This document shows positions 9,020 through 17,407 of a stretch of DNA of 64,000 bases, one piece after another. Numbering within the stretch: position 1 is the stretch's first letter; every line of letters starts with the position of its first letter. The notes under the pieces were generated by a model. It had not been told where the DNA came from. It made no database searches and worked only from the letters and a program-made list of their open reading frames with translations. The position numbers were made by a program, and so were the translations under genes. This DNA is from DATFVJ01 sp963826515 (lineage in GTDB: Bacteria; Actinomycetota; Actinomycetes; Streptosporangiales; Streptosporangiaceae): the NCBI GenBank assembly GCA_963826515.1, contig CAWGXI010000016.1:1-64000 (forward strand), read 5' to 3'.

Positions 9020-9307
9020 CCGATCGCCGTCTTGAGCTGGACCTGCACGCGCCGATCCCGGCGTAGGACGACATGGTGATCGTGGCCCGGTGCCGCACTG
9101 CCACCGACAGCAGGGTCATCGTGCTGCCCGCACCGGCCGGCTGACCGCCGTCAATGACTTGAGGGTGTCAGCCGCCATCTGTCACCGCGCCATCCGTCCC
9201 TGCTCGTCGGGCTGCACAGATCTGGGACACGGGGACCTGCACCCGCGTGTGGTGAGTCTCCTGATCGAGAGGGCTGCTTCATCTGAATCGCTAGGGTGGC
9301 AGGATGA

Positions 9308-9469
9308 ATGAGGCAGTTGATGCAGGAAGCCCTCGGGGAACTCAGGAAAGCACTTAACCGGTTCAGGGATGATCTGGACACCGTGAACCTCCCGGACAGT
9401 GTGCACAGGAGCGGGTGGGATCTGGTGCTCGCGGCTGAGAAGGTGCTCCGCGCAGAGGGGCAGCAGTGA
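9308..9469 (+). CDS. Small hypothetical protein (53 aa)
   Basis: An ATG at 9308 opens a 53-codon frame ending at 9469. The product is amphipathic and helical (QEALGELRKALNRFRDDLD, then WDLVLAAEKVLRAEGQQ). GGTGGCAGGATGA lies just upstream. Charge pattern and codon use look coding, but no family was recognised. The stop is followed by a run of eleven C at 9471-9481. Confidence 0.4.
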   Translation: MRQLMQEALGELRKALNRFRDDLDTVNLPDSVHRSGWDLVLAAEKVLRAEGQQ

Positions 9470-9481
9470 TCCCCCCCCCCC

Positions 9482-10137
9482 GGCGAGAGAACGGCACACA
9501 GCCCTGACCATGATCGGCGCTGCGTGCCCAAGCGCGGGACATTGCCGCGCTGGGCAAGGCAGCCCGATCGGCTATGTGTCATAAATTTTGTGACAAAAGG
9601 TGGCTCTGAGCTGGGCATATGCGTGACGTCGAGGCCCTGCCGGGCCACGTGATCACTGGGGTGTGTGCCGCTGGCGACCATCAGGGCGCGGGCACGCCCA
9701 CGGGCACTCAGTCTGACATGAGCGCGCTATTAATGCCCGCCTGCCGGTGCCGCAGAGCGGTCGAACGCGCATCAGCGCCGGGCGCGGGCCCACTGATGGC
9801 GATGGCCGCAACGCACCGGGTGCGACTCATCTGACCTGCGGATTTGGCATCAACGTCCCTTGACGATCAGCCCGGACATGGGTCACGCTGGCCAAGCGCC
9901 TCAGTAACGCACCTAGTCGGCCGTGAACGTGTCTGTGTCGATGAAGGTTCGCGGGCAGGAGTGGGGTGGACGCCAGCGGCACCGGTGGAGTGCGCATGGA
10001 GCCAGCGCACCAGGGTGTGCCGCCGCACTTCGGCCCGAGTCGGCGGCAATGCGGGCGGGAAGGTAGATGCCGGGCGGTCTCGGCAGGCGGCTGCCGATCC
10101 ACCTCGACCAGCAGCAGCGACAAAATAGGAGGTCAAG
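9482..10137. other. Non-coding stretch
   Basis: No frame here resembles a known protein. The last ~15 bases supply the AGGAGG ribosome-binding site of the cupin gene. Nothing else was recognised. Confidence 0.4.
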
Positions 10138-10500
10138 ATGCCAGGTCTTGTTCGCAAGAGCCTCGATTCACCTGAAGAGACTCGGCCGTTCGAGGGCGGC
10201 ACGGGTCAGCTCGAGCTGGTGAACATGGAAGGAGGCGTCGTTGGCCGGGCCACCTTCCTGCCAGGCTGGAGGTGGTCAGAGCACGTGAAGCCGATTGCCA
10301 AGACGGGCAGCTGCCAAGCTGCCCATACGGGCTACTTCGTTTCCGGTCGGATGAAGGTCGTCATGGACGACGGGGAAGAGCTGGAGTACGGCCCGGGGGA
10401 CTTCGCCGTCATGCCACCCGGGCACGACGCGTGGATTGTCGGGGACGAGCCGTGCGTCGTGATCGACTGGCAGGGATTCGCTGACTACGCCAAGCGGTGA
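10138..10500 (+). CDS. Cupin-domain protein
   Basis: A 120-residue single-domain cupin. Cupin motif 1 is represented by HTGYFVSGRMKVVMDDGEE and motif 2 by YGPGDFAVMPPGHDAW, giving a small beta-barrel with a possible metal site. The start is ATG at 10138, seven bases after a perfect AGGAGG. The N-terminal half (GRATFLPGWRWSEHVKPI) resembles stand-alone cupins of actinomycetes of unknown substrate. It has no intact neighbour with which to pair it functionally. Confidence 0.88.
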   Translation: MPGLVRKSLDSPEETRPFEGGTGQLELVNMEGGVVGRATFLPGWRWSEHVKPIAKTGSCQAAHTGYFVSGRMKVVMDDGEELEYGPGDFAVMPPGHDAWIVGDEPCVVIDWQGFADYAKR

Positions 10501-10599
10501 CCTGCAAGGTGGCAGGGAGACGCCCGGCCCGGGCGCCTTCGTGCCACGCTGCTCGAGAGCGTCGACCGCCCGGCAGTGACCGTGACCTGAGCGCCGGGG

Positions 10600-10793
10600 T
10601 GGATTTGACGGTGGGCAACGCTCTACGGGTGCTGGACCGGCTCGTCACCGGCGGCCTCGTAGAACTCGACCGCGAGGAGCCGCAATTCCGCGATGCGTCG
10701 GAGCAGGCTTTCCACATTCGCACCGCGCTGGTCGATGCGCCGAGGCACGGCTACGGGATCGTCGGTGAGGTTGCGGCGCTCTCCGACGGGCAA
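10600..10793 (+). pseudogene. PadR-family regulator remnant with its two halves in reversed order
   Basis: Two PadR segments lie side by side on the plus strand. The first (about 10614-10682) carries the second half of the winged helix: T-L-Y-G in one frame and LDRLVTGGLVELDREE after a one-base shift. The second (about 10700-10793) carries the first half: AFHIRTALVDAPRHGYGI then EVAALSDG. In PadR proteins the DAPRHGYGI-LSDG half precedes TLYG-LDRLV. Not functional; see findings. Confidence 0.7.
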
Positions 10794-10871
10794 TGCTGTG
10801 GGGCCGCCTCAGGCAGCACCGCGGCCGCCGGCTTTTTGACAGCGCAACGGGCAGCGCAGCGTGGCGCCCGG

Positions 10872-11058
10872 CTACAGCCGGTCGAAGTGGGCCTGGACGA
10901 ACCTGAGGTAGCGCGGCTCGTAGGTCATGACGAGCCCTTTCGCTGATTCGCGCTGAGCGTAGATCGCCTCCACTGCCTCGGCCACGATGTCCGTGTGCGC
11001 CTTTGTGTTGACGCGGCGCGGGATCGCCAGCCGGGGTCAGCTCAAGCGGATTCAAGCA
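10872..11058 (-). pseudogene. Tryptophanase/tyrosine phenol-lyase-like, C-terminal fragment
   Basis: The minus strand reads NPLELT, then after one extra C LAIPRRVNTKAHTDIVAEAV, and ends GLVMTYEPRYLRFVQAHFD before a stop at 10872. This matches the C-terminal domain of the PLP-dependent beta-eliminating lyases (tryptophanase ends in a comparable F-T-Y-E-P-K-x-L-R-H-F-T-A sequence). The PLP-binding part is missing. The fragment meets a transposase remnant at about 11050. Confidence 0.65.
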
Positions 11059-11300
11059 GACCCTCGGCTGGACCGTCCCGAAGATCCGCGACCCGCTGGC
11101 CGCCGACCGGTGGGCCTGGCTGATCATCGCCTGCCATACCCAGCTCTGGCTCGCCCGCCGCGCTCGCCGCCGATGTGGGTCGCCTATGGAAAGCCCGGCC
11201 CAGCCGGGTCGGCTCACGCGGCACGGGTCCGCCGCGGATTTCGGAGCGCACGCCCTCGCCGGGCCCCCAGAGCCGCACGCGGTGACCATCGCCGCAGCCC
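11050..11300 (+). pseudogene. DDE transposase, C-terminal remnant
   Basis: The plus strand encodes FKQTLGWTVPKIRDPLAADR and WAWLIIACHTQLWLARR, a C-terminal block seen in a widespread actinobacterial DDE transposase family. It continues with frameshifts (PPGRLT-like and RVRRGFR pieces) to about 11300. No catalytic residues remain. Confidence 0.55.
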
Positions 11301-11709
11301 GCAGCAGGTATGTGGCTGGCCGGGTGGTCGATAGCGGCGGCCATTGACTAGAGCCGGCCGCGCCAGCCCAGGCGCATGGTGGCTGTCCCGAAGCCTGATC
11401 GGGTGGCCAGGCCGGTGAAGTTCAAGCTGGCCTGGCCGCCGTCGCTGGGCATGGCGAGCGCCCGGTCGAGGACCGTCCGCCGTGGGCTGGGGGCGGGCAG
11501 GGCCACCACCGCCTCGATCCTGGAGCTGGCCGGTCACTGGCAGGTGAGCGGATCGAGAAGATCACCCCTGGAATCCACCAGCGTTATCTGGGGCCCCAGG
11601 AAGATCAAAGAGCGTCTTCCAAACGGTCGCGCTGTTGCGCACGCGTCCGCGACGGGATGGACCACTTTCAGTCCGGTGAGGTCTCCCGGTGCCTGGCTGC
11701 ATAGGGGTC
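11301..11709. other. Non-coding stretch
   Basis: No recognisable coding remnant on either strand between the transposase fragment and the ammonia-lyase fragment. Confidence 0.35.
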
Positions 11710-12090
11710 GGGCGGGGTCCCGCAGGGCGCGGTGAACGGCGTCCGGATAGGGGTCGGCGGTGGCAATTGCCTGCTCGACCGTGCGCAGGGCCGCGCCGGT
11801 GCCTTCGCCGAGGACCGGCCTGGCCGGTGCCGCCGCGAGCAGGTCGCGGGCCAGCACCAGCTCGATCGCCAGGAGGTCCTCGAGTAGGCTGAGCGCGGTG
11901 CCGGTCTTGCGCACGCTGAGCGGTGCACTGGTGCTGTGGTCTTCGATGCGAGGTCCAGCGGTGGTGTGTCGAGGGTCGCCGGTGTCGCGAGCTGCTTCAG
12001 TTCGGGGAACAGGGCCGCCGCCGGGTAGCGCAACTGCAGGCCTGGCGAGCGCGTGTGCCTCGGCCTGGGCGTCGGCAGGCGAGCCCGGCG
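11710..12090 (-). pseudogene. Aromatic amino acid ammonia-lyase (HAL/PAL family), C-terminal fragment
   Basis: The minus strand reads AQAEAHALARPAVAL, then in a second frame RYPAAALFPELKQLATPATL, then back in the first frame EDHSTSAPLSVRKT and LEDLLAIELVLARDLLA. This is the C-terminal part of the MIO-dependent histidine/phenylalanine ammonia-lyase family. The Ala-Ser-Gly that forms the MIO cofactor, and the whole N-terminal half, are missing. Two frameshifts are present. Close to the tryptophanase-like fragment, it is the second broken amino acid lyase in 1 kb. Confidence 0.75.
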
Positions 12091-13289
12091 GCACGACGAA
12101 GCGAGCCGGATGCAGCCGCAGCCTACGTTGCCGGGCGTGGCCGTAGATGGCCCGCGTGACCGGAAACTGCTCGACTAGGAACCATGCATCATGGCGCCGG
12201 TGCCGGGGCCCTTTCATGCACGTCGTGACGGGCGCCCTTCCGGTTTGACTGTTGCGGCCGTGCCTTGCTCCTGTTGGCGCCCAGGCCCGGCGAGCGAGCA
12301 CGGGAGACGGCTCAGGGAATGAGCGGAGCATTCCGGTTCCGCCGAGCAGGACGGCCCTGGGTGGCATCCGGAATCCGGTGTAAATCGACGGGCGCGGTTC
12401 CGGCTTCATTGATCAGGTTAGGCGATGGCGCTGACGGTTTCGGGGTGATCGTCGGGCTGGCGGGTGGTCACGGTGCGTGGCTGCAGCTCGCGGCCCTGAC
12501 CGGGGGCCTGGTTCATAACTGAGGTACGCGCGGGCGTGACACCTGATGCCTAAATAACACGTGACGGAGCCATGTCCTTCATCAGCACTTGGCCGACGTT
12601 GGCCTCTTGCATCAAGGATCGGGAGCAGCACGCTAGAGATATGACATGGGAGTGCATCTAAAGAGGACGTGATCAAGATGTTCACCCGCCATTTGCACAA
12701 GCATTCGGACAGGCCCCGCGCCACTCACCGCTTGCGGGAGTGGCTTCGCCGTTGCTCGCCGTACACCTAGCACCGCATCCACACCCGGGGGACAGCTGAT
12801 GGGCTGAGCGCTGCCGAGGGCAGGATCATGCCAAACCGTGGGCAACCGCGTGGAGCCGTCGTCGGCATCTCGCAGGGAAGTGCTCACCGCGCAGGCGGTC
12901 TCTTCCACGCTAATGGGGCACGCTCATGAGCCACGCAGCCCTCGCGCCAACGCTTACCGGGTTCGCCACACATCCGGCGGTGCTTGGGGCAGCGGCACTG
13001 TCTACCGCCGACAGGCCCGACCAAACTTGTCAGCCTGGCTAGGGTCTGGCGAGGGTCGCCCAAAGCCTTGCGATGCCGTCGGCATCCCGTGCATCGTCTG
13101 GGTCCTGCGCCCAGTTGGTACGTTGCGCGCGGTCGCCCACTGCGGTCACGCAAACGGCCCGAGTCTTGACAAGCTTACGTGCGGTCTGCTCATTGGTCGG
13201 GCCTTCGCCGAACGACGGGCACAGCCCCGGAACTGCCAGGAGCTGTGCGTGCCGGAAACCTCGTCCAACTCATGCGACCAGGCGATGAT
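12091..13289. other. 1.2-kb stretch without recognisable genes
   Basis: Several short frames exist on both strands, but none resembles a known family and their composition shifts between frames, as expected of decayed DNA. The right part directly precedes the 3' end of the rve-type transposase pseudogene. No repeat or RNA gene was seen. Confidence 0.4.
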
Positions 13290-14340
13290 TCGTTGATCAG
13301 GCCACCGACGCGAGTGTGTCTTCGGACGCAGTACTGGTCGAGATCGACCGGCTCGGGTAGCGGTTTCGGCGGCGCGGCGCCGTGCAGGGAGCGGTGAGGC
13401 CGGTGCTGATTGTGGTGGTTCTCGTAATCGCGCGAGATCCGCCGCAGATGGTTCTGGCTCCATACGAGGGTGCGGTCCAGGAGTTCGCAGCGGCATCCTC
13501 AGATCCAGCGTTCAGCGATCGCGTTCATGCGGGGCGTCCGGACGTTGCACAGCACAATCCGGATGCCGGCGTCGGCGAGCACGGTGTCGAACGCGGCGGC
13601 GAAGTTCGAGCCGCGGTCGCGGATCACGAACTTGACCCGGTGCGCCTGCTCGCCGAGGTCCATGATCAGGTTGCGTGCCTGCTGCGCGGGCCATTCCCCT
13701 GTTGGATGCAGAGTTACTCCGAGGATGCGGATGCGCCGGGTCGCGTGCTCGATCACGGCCAGGACGTAGGCGTGGGTGCCGTCGAGCAGGCCGACGCTGA
13801 AGAAGTCGCATGCCAGGATCGCCTCGGCCTGAGAACATAGGAACTGCGACCAGGTTGGCCCGGTCGCGCGGCGCGGGGCCGATGCCGCTGATCTTGAGGA
13901 TCTCCCATACGGTCGACGCCGCGACCTTGGCTCCCAGGCCGGCCAGTTCCCCGTGGATCCTGCGGTAGCCCCATTCGGGGTTCTCCCGGGCCAGCCGGAG
14001 AACCAGCGCCTTGATATTCGGGCGGGTGGCAGGCCGGCCGGTCCTGCCGCGCATGGACCTGGTGGCCCAGCGGCGCCGGACGATGTCGCGCTGCCAGCGC
14101 AGGATCGTGTCCGGGGTGACCATCAGCCGCAGCCCATCGCAGCGGGCTTTCGTTATCACACCGAGCAATGCCGCAAGCAGGGCCCGGTCCGCCCAGTTCA
14201 GCTTCGGGCGGTGCGGCTGCCGCCGCTGCAGGACCGCGAGCTGGTGGCGCAGGATCAAGATCTCGGCGGTCTTCCACGCATCCTCACGCCGGGACAGCCG
14301 CAGCCACGCGGCTAGGTCGTGTCTCAAAGTCAGCTTCCCT
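13290..14340 (-). pseudogene. Integrase-core (rve) transposase, frameshifted and with an in-frame stop
   Basis: The N-terminal part (AEILILRHQLAVLQRR, helix-turn-helix PDTILRWQRDIV, then PEWGYRRIHGELAGLG) is followed by a frame change near 13870. The rve core MIEHATRRIRILGVTLHPTG to FVIRDRGSNFAAAFD follows, with the catalytic Asp residues and ERWI, but is broken by a TGA after RWI. The C-terminal NHHNQHRPHRSLHGAAP and CVRRHTRVGGLINE blocks follow. All domains are in order, so this is a recently inactivated element. Confidence 0.85.
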
Positions 14341-14512
14341 ACTGCATGGCCAACGGCCCTGCTCGGCTGCACGGACAGGGGCGGCCCTGAAATCATTTCG
14401 CCCGTGCATCGCCTCGTCCGGTACAATCGCGGGATTGTTTTCACTGCTGGGAGCCCATGAGGTTCGCGTGTGGCCTCCCCGGCAGTTCCCAGGCTGAGAG
14501 CAGGTTTCGTTA

Positions 14513-14893
14513 ATGGCATGTCGTATCAGTGAGCTCGTGCTCGGTTGCCGCGACCCTGAGGTGCTGGCGCGGTTCTGGTGCGAGGTCCTGGACTTCGTCG
14601 TGCTCGATCGCGAGGACGACGGCTCGGTGGAGATCGGGCCGCGCGAAGGGTTCGGCGGTCCGCAGCCGACGATCATCCTCAGTCGCAGGGATGAGCCGGA
14701 GAAGGGGAAATCCCGGCTGCACATCGACGTCAACCCCACCGACCGCGATCAGGACGCCGAGCTCGAACGCCTTCTGAAGCTCGGTGCGCGCCCGGCCGAC
14801 ATCGGCCAGACAGGGGAGGAGCAGTGGCATGTCCTGACCGACCCCGAAGGCAATAAGTTCTGCCTGCTCAAGGCCCGCCTGGACCCACTCTGA
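14513..14893 (+). CDS. VOC-family (glyoxalase/bleomycin-resistance-like) protein
   Basis: A 126-residue protein with the betaalphabetabetabeta repeats of the vicinal oxygen chelate fold. Markers are ISELVLGCRDPEVLARFW at the N-terminus, SRLHIDVNPTDRDQDAE with the metal-binding His, and HVLTDPEGNKFCLL with the C-terminal acidic ligand position. This matches the small actinobacterial Glyoxalase_6-type proteins. The start is ATG at 14513 with a weak upstream ribosome-binding site. No functional neighbour is intact. Confidence 0.88.
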   Translation: MACRISELVLGCRDPEVLARFWCEVLDFVVLDREDDGSVEIGPREGFGGPQPTIILSRRDEPEKGKSRLHIDVNPTDRDQDAELERLLKLGARPADIGQTGEEQWHVLTDPEGNKFCLLKARLDPL

Positions 14894-14980
14894 TGCTCAT
14901 CGGTCACACCTCGACATCAGGTACCTAGGGGTCTGCCTCGAAGTCCGGTGTGACGGGCGTGTCGTGATCGTGAAGTAAGT

Positions 14981-15035
14981 GAGGTCTCCCGTAGAGGGTT
15001 CATCGACCAAGAAGAACCTGAACACCGGAGACCTC
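14981..15035. repeat. Inverted repeat at the left end of the truncated IS5 element
   Basis: GAGGTCTCC (14981-14989) and GGAGACCTC (15027-15035) form a perfect 9-bp inverted repeat spaced by 37 nt, directly in front of the GTG start of the transposase. It is likely part of the element's left end, or a hairpin limiting read-through from outside. Confidence 0.5.
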
Positions 15036-15870
15036 GTGGCCACCCTAGCGGTGACGAGGCGGCTTGACCTGACCGATGAGCAGTGGGCGCGGCTGGAACC
15101 GCTGTTGCCTGTGCCCACGCGGTCGGGTCGGCCGTCGGAGTGGACGAAACGGCAGCTCATCGACGGGATCAGGTGGCGGGTGCGGGTCGGTGCGCCCTGG
15201 CGGGACGTCCCGGACTGCTACGGCTCCTGGCGGGCGGTGTATGTGCTGTTCCGGCGATGGCAGCGGGCCGGGGCGTGGGCGCAGATCGTCACCGCCCTGC
15301 AAACCCGGGCGGACGCGGCCGGACTGATCACCTGGGACGTCAGCGTGGACTTAACGATCGCCCCGGCGCACCAGCACGCCGCCGGCGCCCGCCGACACCC
15401 CGGCCAGCAGCAAGAGCCGCCCGGTGGCCTCTCGGCAGAACCAGACGACCACGCGCTGGGACGCTCCCGCGGCGGGCTGACCACGAAGATCCACCTGGCT
15501 TGTGAACAGGGCCAGAAGGTGCTGTCCCTGGTCGTGACCGCCGGGCAGCGCGGCGACTCGCCCCAGTTCCAGGCCGTCCTGGACGGCATCAATGTCCCGC
15601 GCATCGGCGCAGGCCGTCCCCGCACACGGCCCGACAAGGTCCGGGCCGACAAGGCCTACAGCTCCCGCGCAAACCGCGCTTACCTGCGCCGACGCGGCAT
15701 CGCCTGCACCATTCCCGAACCAGCAGACCAACAACAACACCGCAAGAACCGCGGCCGCCGAGGCGGCCGCCCTCCCAGGTTCAGCCCGGATGACTACCGA
15801 GCCCGGCACGCCGTCGAATGCGGAATCAACCGACTCAAACGCCACCGCGCCGTCGCCACCAGATACGACA
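15036..15870 (+). pseudogene. IS5-family transposase, 3' truncated
   Basis: The N-terminal DUF4096-type block (RRLDLTDEQWARLEPLLP) and DDE core (VSVDLTIAPAHQHAAGAR; KVRADKAYSSRANRAYLRR; HAVECGINRLKRHRAVATRY) are in frame. The sequence leaves the family right after ATRYD at about 15870, losing the last ~20 residues and the right element end. The usual VDST before I-x-x-A-H-Q-H is VDLT here. Any translated product would run on to 16214 with unrelated sequence antisense to the aldehyde dehydrogenase. Confidence 0.85.
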
Positions 15871-15877
15871 CTTGTCC

Positions 15878-17407
15878 TCAGCCCCGGCGGCGGCGGGGCA
15901 TGGTGGTGGCGCGGCCGTGCCGCAGGGTGGTCAGGGTGGCGATGGCTTTGTCCGCGCGGGGGGTGCGGGTTAAGGTGGTCAACCGGAGCGGTGGGGTGAA
16001 GCGCTGCCGGGCGATCGCCTTGGCGGCACCGAATTCGCGCAGCCCGTCGGGGCCGTGGATTCGGCCGAAGCCGGATTGGCCGACCCCTCCCCAGGGCAGC
16101 GAAGGCATGGCGACGTGGGAGAAGACCGAGTTCACCGAGGCCATTCCCGCCCGGATCCGGCGGGCAAGTTGTATGCCGTGGGCCCGCGAGAAAACGGTGG
16201 CGCCCAGACCGTAGGGCGCGTCGTTGGCGCGGCGCACGGCCTCGTCCATGCTGGGCACCTTCGCGATGGTCAGGGTCGGGCCGAAGGTTTCCTCGGTCAC
16301 CGCCGAGGAGTCCTCGGGCACGTCGAGCAGCACGGTCGGCTGCACAAAACGCTCGCCCACCGCGTCCGCACCGCCGACCACGGCCCTGCCGCCGCGCGCG
16401 AGTGCGTCGGCGATGTGCCCGCGGATGACGGCGGACTGCGTCGGCATCGTCATGGGGCCGATCTTCTGCCCGGGGCCTGCCCGCAGGTCCCGGGCGCGGG
16501 CGGTGACCTCGGCGACGAACGCGTCGTAGACCCGTTCGTGGACGTAGACCCGCTCGACACCGATGCAGGACTGCCCGGCATTGGCCATGCCACCCCAGAC
16601 CGCCGCGTCGGCGGCGGCGCCGATGTCGGCGTCCGCGTCGACGAGCAGCGCGTCCTTGCCGCCGCCCTCGATGATGACGGGGACAAGCCCGTCGGCGCAG
16701 GCGTGCATCACCTTCTTCCCGGTGGCCGCCGAGCCGGTGAAGGCGATCTTGTCCACGCCGGCGTGGCACAGAGCGCCGCCGGTCGCGCCGAAACCGGTGA
16801 CCAGCTGCAGCACCGGCGCCTCGGGTACCACCTGCGCGAACGCATCGGCCAGCCACGCGCCGGCGCCTGGAGTGTGCTCACTCGGCTTGAACACCACCGC
16901 GTTACCGGCGGCCAGGGCGTAGGCGATGGAGCCGATCGGGGTGAACACCGGGTAGTTCCACGGGCCGATCACGCCGACGACGCCGAGCGGCTGGTACTCG
17001 ACGCTGGCGGTGTGGTTGCGCATCAGCAGGCCGGTCGGTGCCCGCCGTGGGCCAAGCACCTTGCCGGCGTGCTTGGCCGCCCACGCGATGTGCTCGATCG
17101 CCATCACGATCTCCAGCTGCGCGTCCGAATGTGGCTTGCCGGTCTCGGCGTGCACCACCTCGGCCAGCTGGCCGATGCGGCGGGTGAGCACGCCCGCCCA
17201 CGTGGTGAGCCGCCGGCCACGTTCGGCAAAAGACAGCGACGACCAGTAGCCTGCGGCGGCCCGGGCACGCGCCACAGCGACGTTCACGGCTTGGGCGTCG
17301 TGCACGGGGTACGTGCCGACGACCTCGCCCGTCGCCGGGTCGAGCGAATCGAAGGTGACGGCGCCCGGGGGCTCGGTGATCAATGAGCCGGGGGGTGTGC
17401 TGGTCAC
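15878..17407 (-). CDS. Aldehyde dehydrogenase (NAD(P)-dependent, succinate-semialdehyde-type)
   Basis: A 509-residue ALDH of normal length that oxidises an aldehyde to the acid. The cofactor region GVVGVIGPWNYPVFTPIGS, the TGSAATGKKV loop, the general-base Glu in IIEGGGKDALL and the catalytic Cys in NAGQSCIGVERV are all present. The start overlaps the stop of the upstream GMC oxidoreductase gene by 4 nt (GTGA), indicating translational coupling. The two enzymes would convert an alcohol to a carboxylate. The C-terminus ends within 10 bp of the truncated IS5 element. Confidence 0.93.
   Translation of the reverse strand: MTSTPPGSLITEPPGAVTFDSLDPATGEVVGTYPVHDAQAVNVAVARARAAAGYWSSLSFAERGRRLTTWAGVLTRRIGQLAEVVHAETGKPHSDAQLEIVMAIEHIAWAAKHAGKVLGPRRAPTGLLMRNHTASVEYQPLGVVGVIGPWNYPVFTPIGSIAYALAAGNAVVFKPSEHTPGAGAWLADAFAQVVPEAPVLQLVTGFGATGGALCHAGVDKIAFTGSAATGKKVMHACADGLVPVIIEGGGKDALLVDADADIGAAADAAVWGGMANAGQSCIGVERVYVHERVYDAFVAEVTARARDLRAGPGQKIGPMTMPTQSAVIRGHIADALARGGRAVVGGADAVGERFVQPTVLLDVPEDSSAVTEETFGPTLTIAKVPSMDEAVRRANDAPYGLGATVFSRAHGIQLARRIRAGMASVNSVFSHVAMPSLPWGGVGQSGFGRIHGPDGLREFGAAKAIARQRFTPPLRLTTLTRTPRADKAIATLTTLRHGRATTMPRRRRG

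Noticed and set aside
9471..9481. Run of eleven C as a possible phase-variation tract
   Set aside because: It lies just after the stop of a small ORF and not within or upstream of a recognisable gene, so no switch can be proposed.
12653..12770. Short Arg/His-rich ORF (VIKMFTRHLHKHSDRPRA)
   Set aside because: No ribosome-binding site, no family, and codon bias does not stand out from the surrounding decayed DNA.
15351..16856. 501-codon minus-strand frame across the IS5 and ALDH genes
   Set aside because: It crosses two convincingly assigned coding regions in another frame and has no family resemblance.
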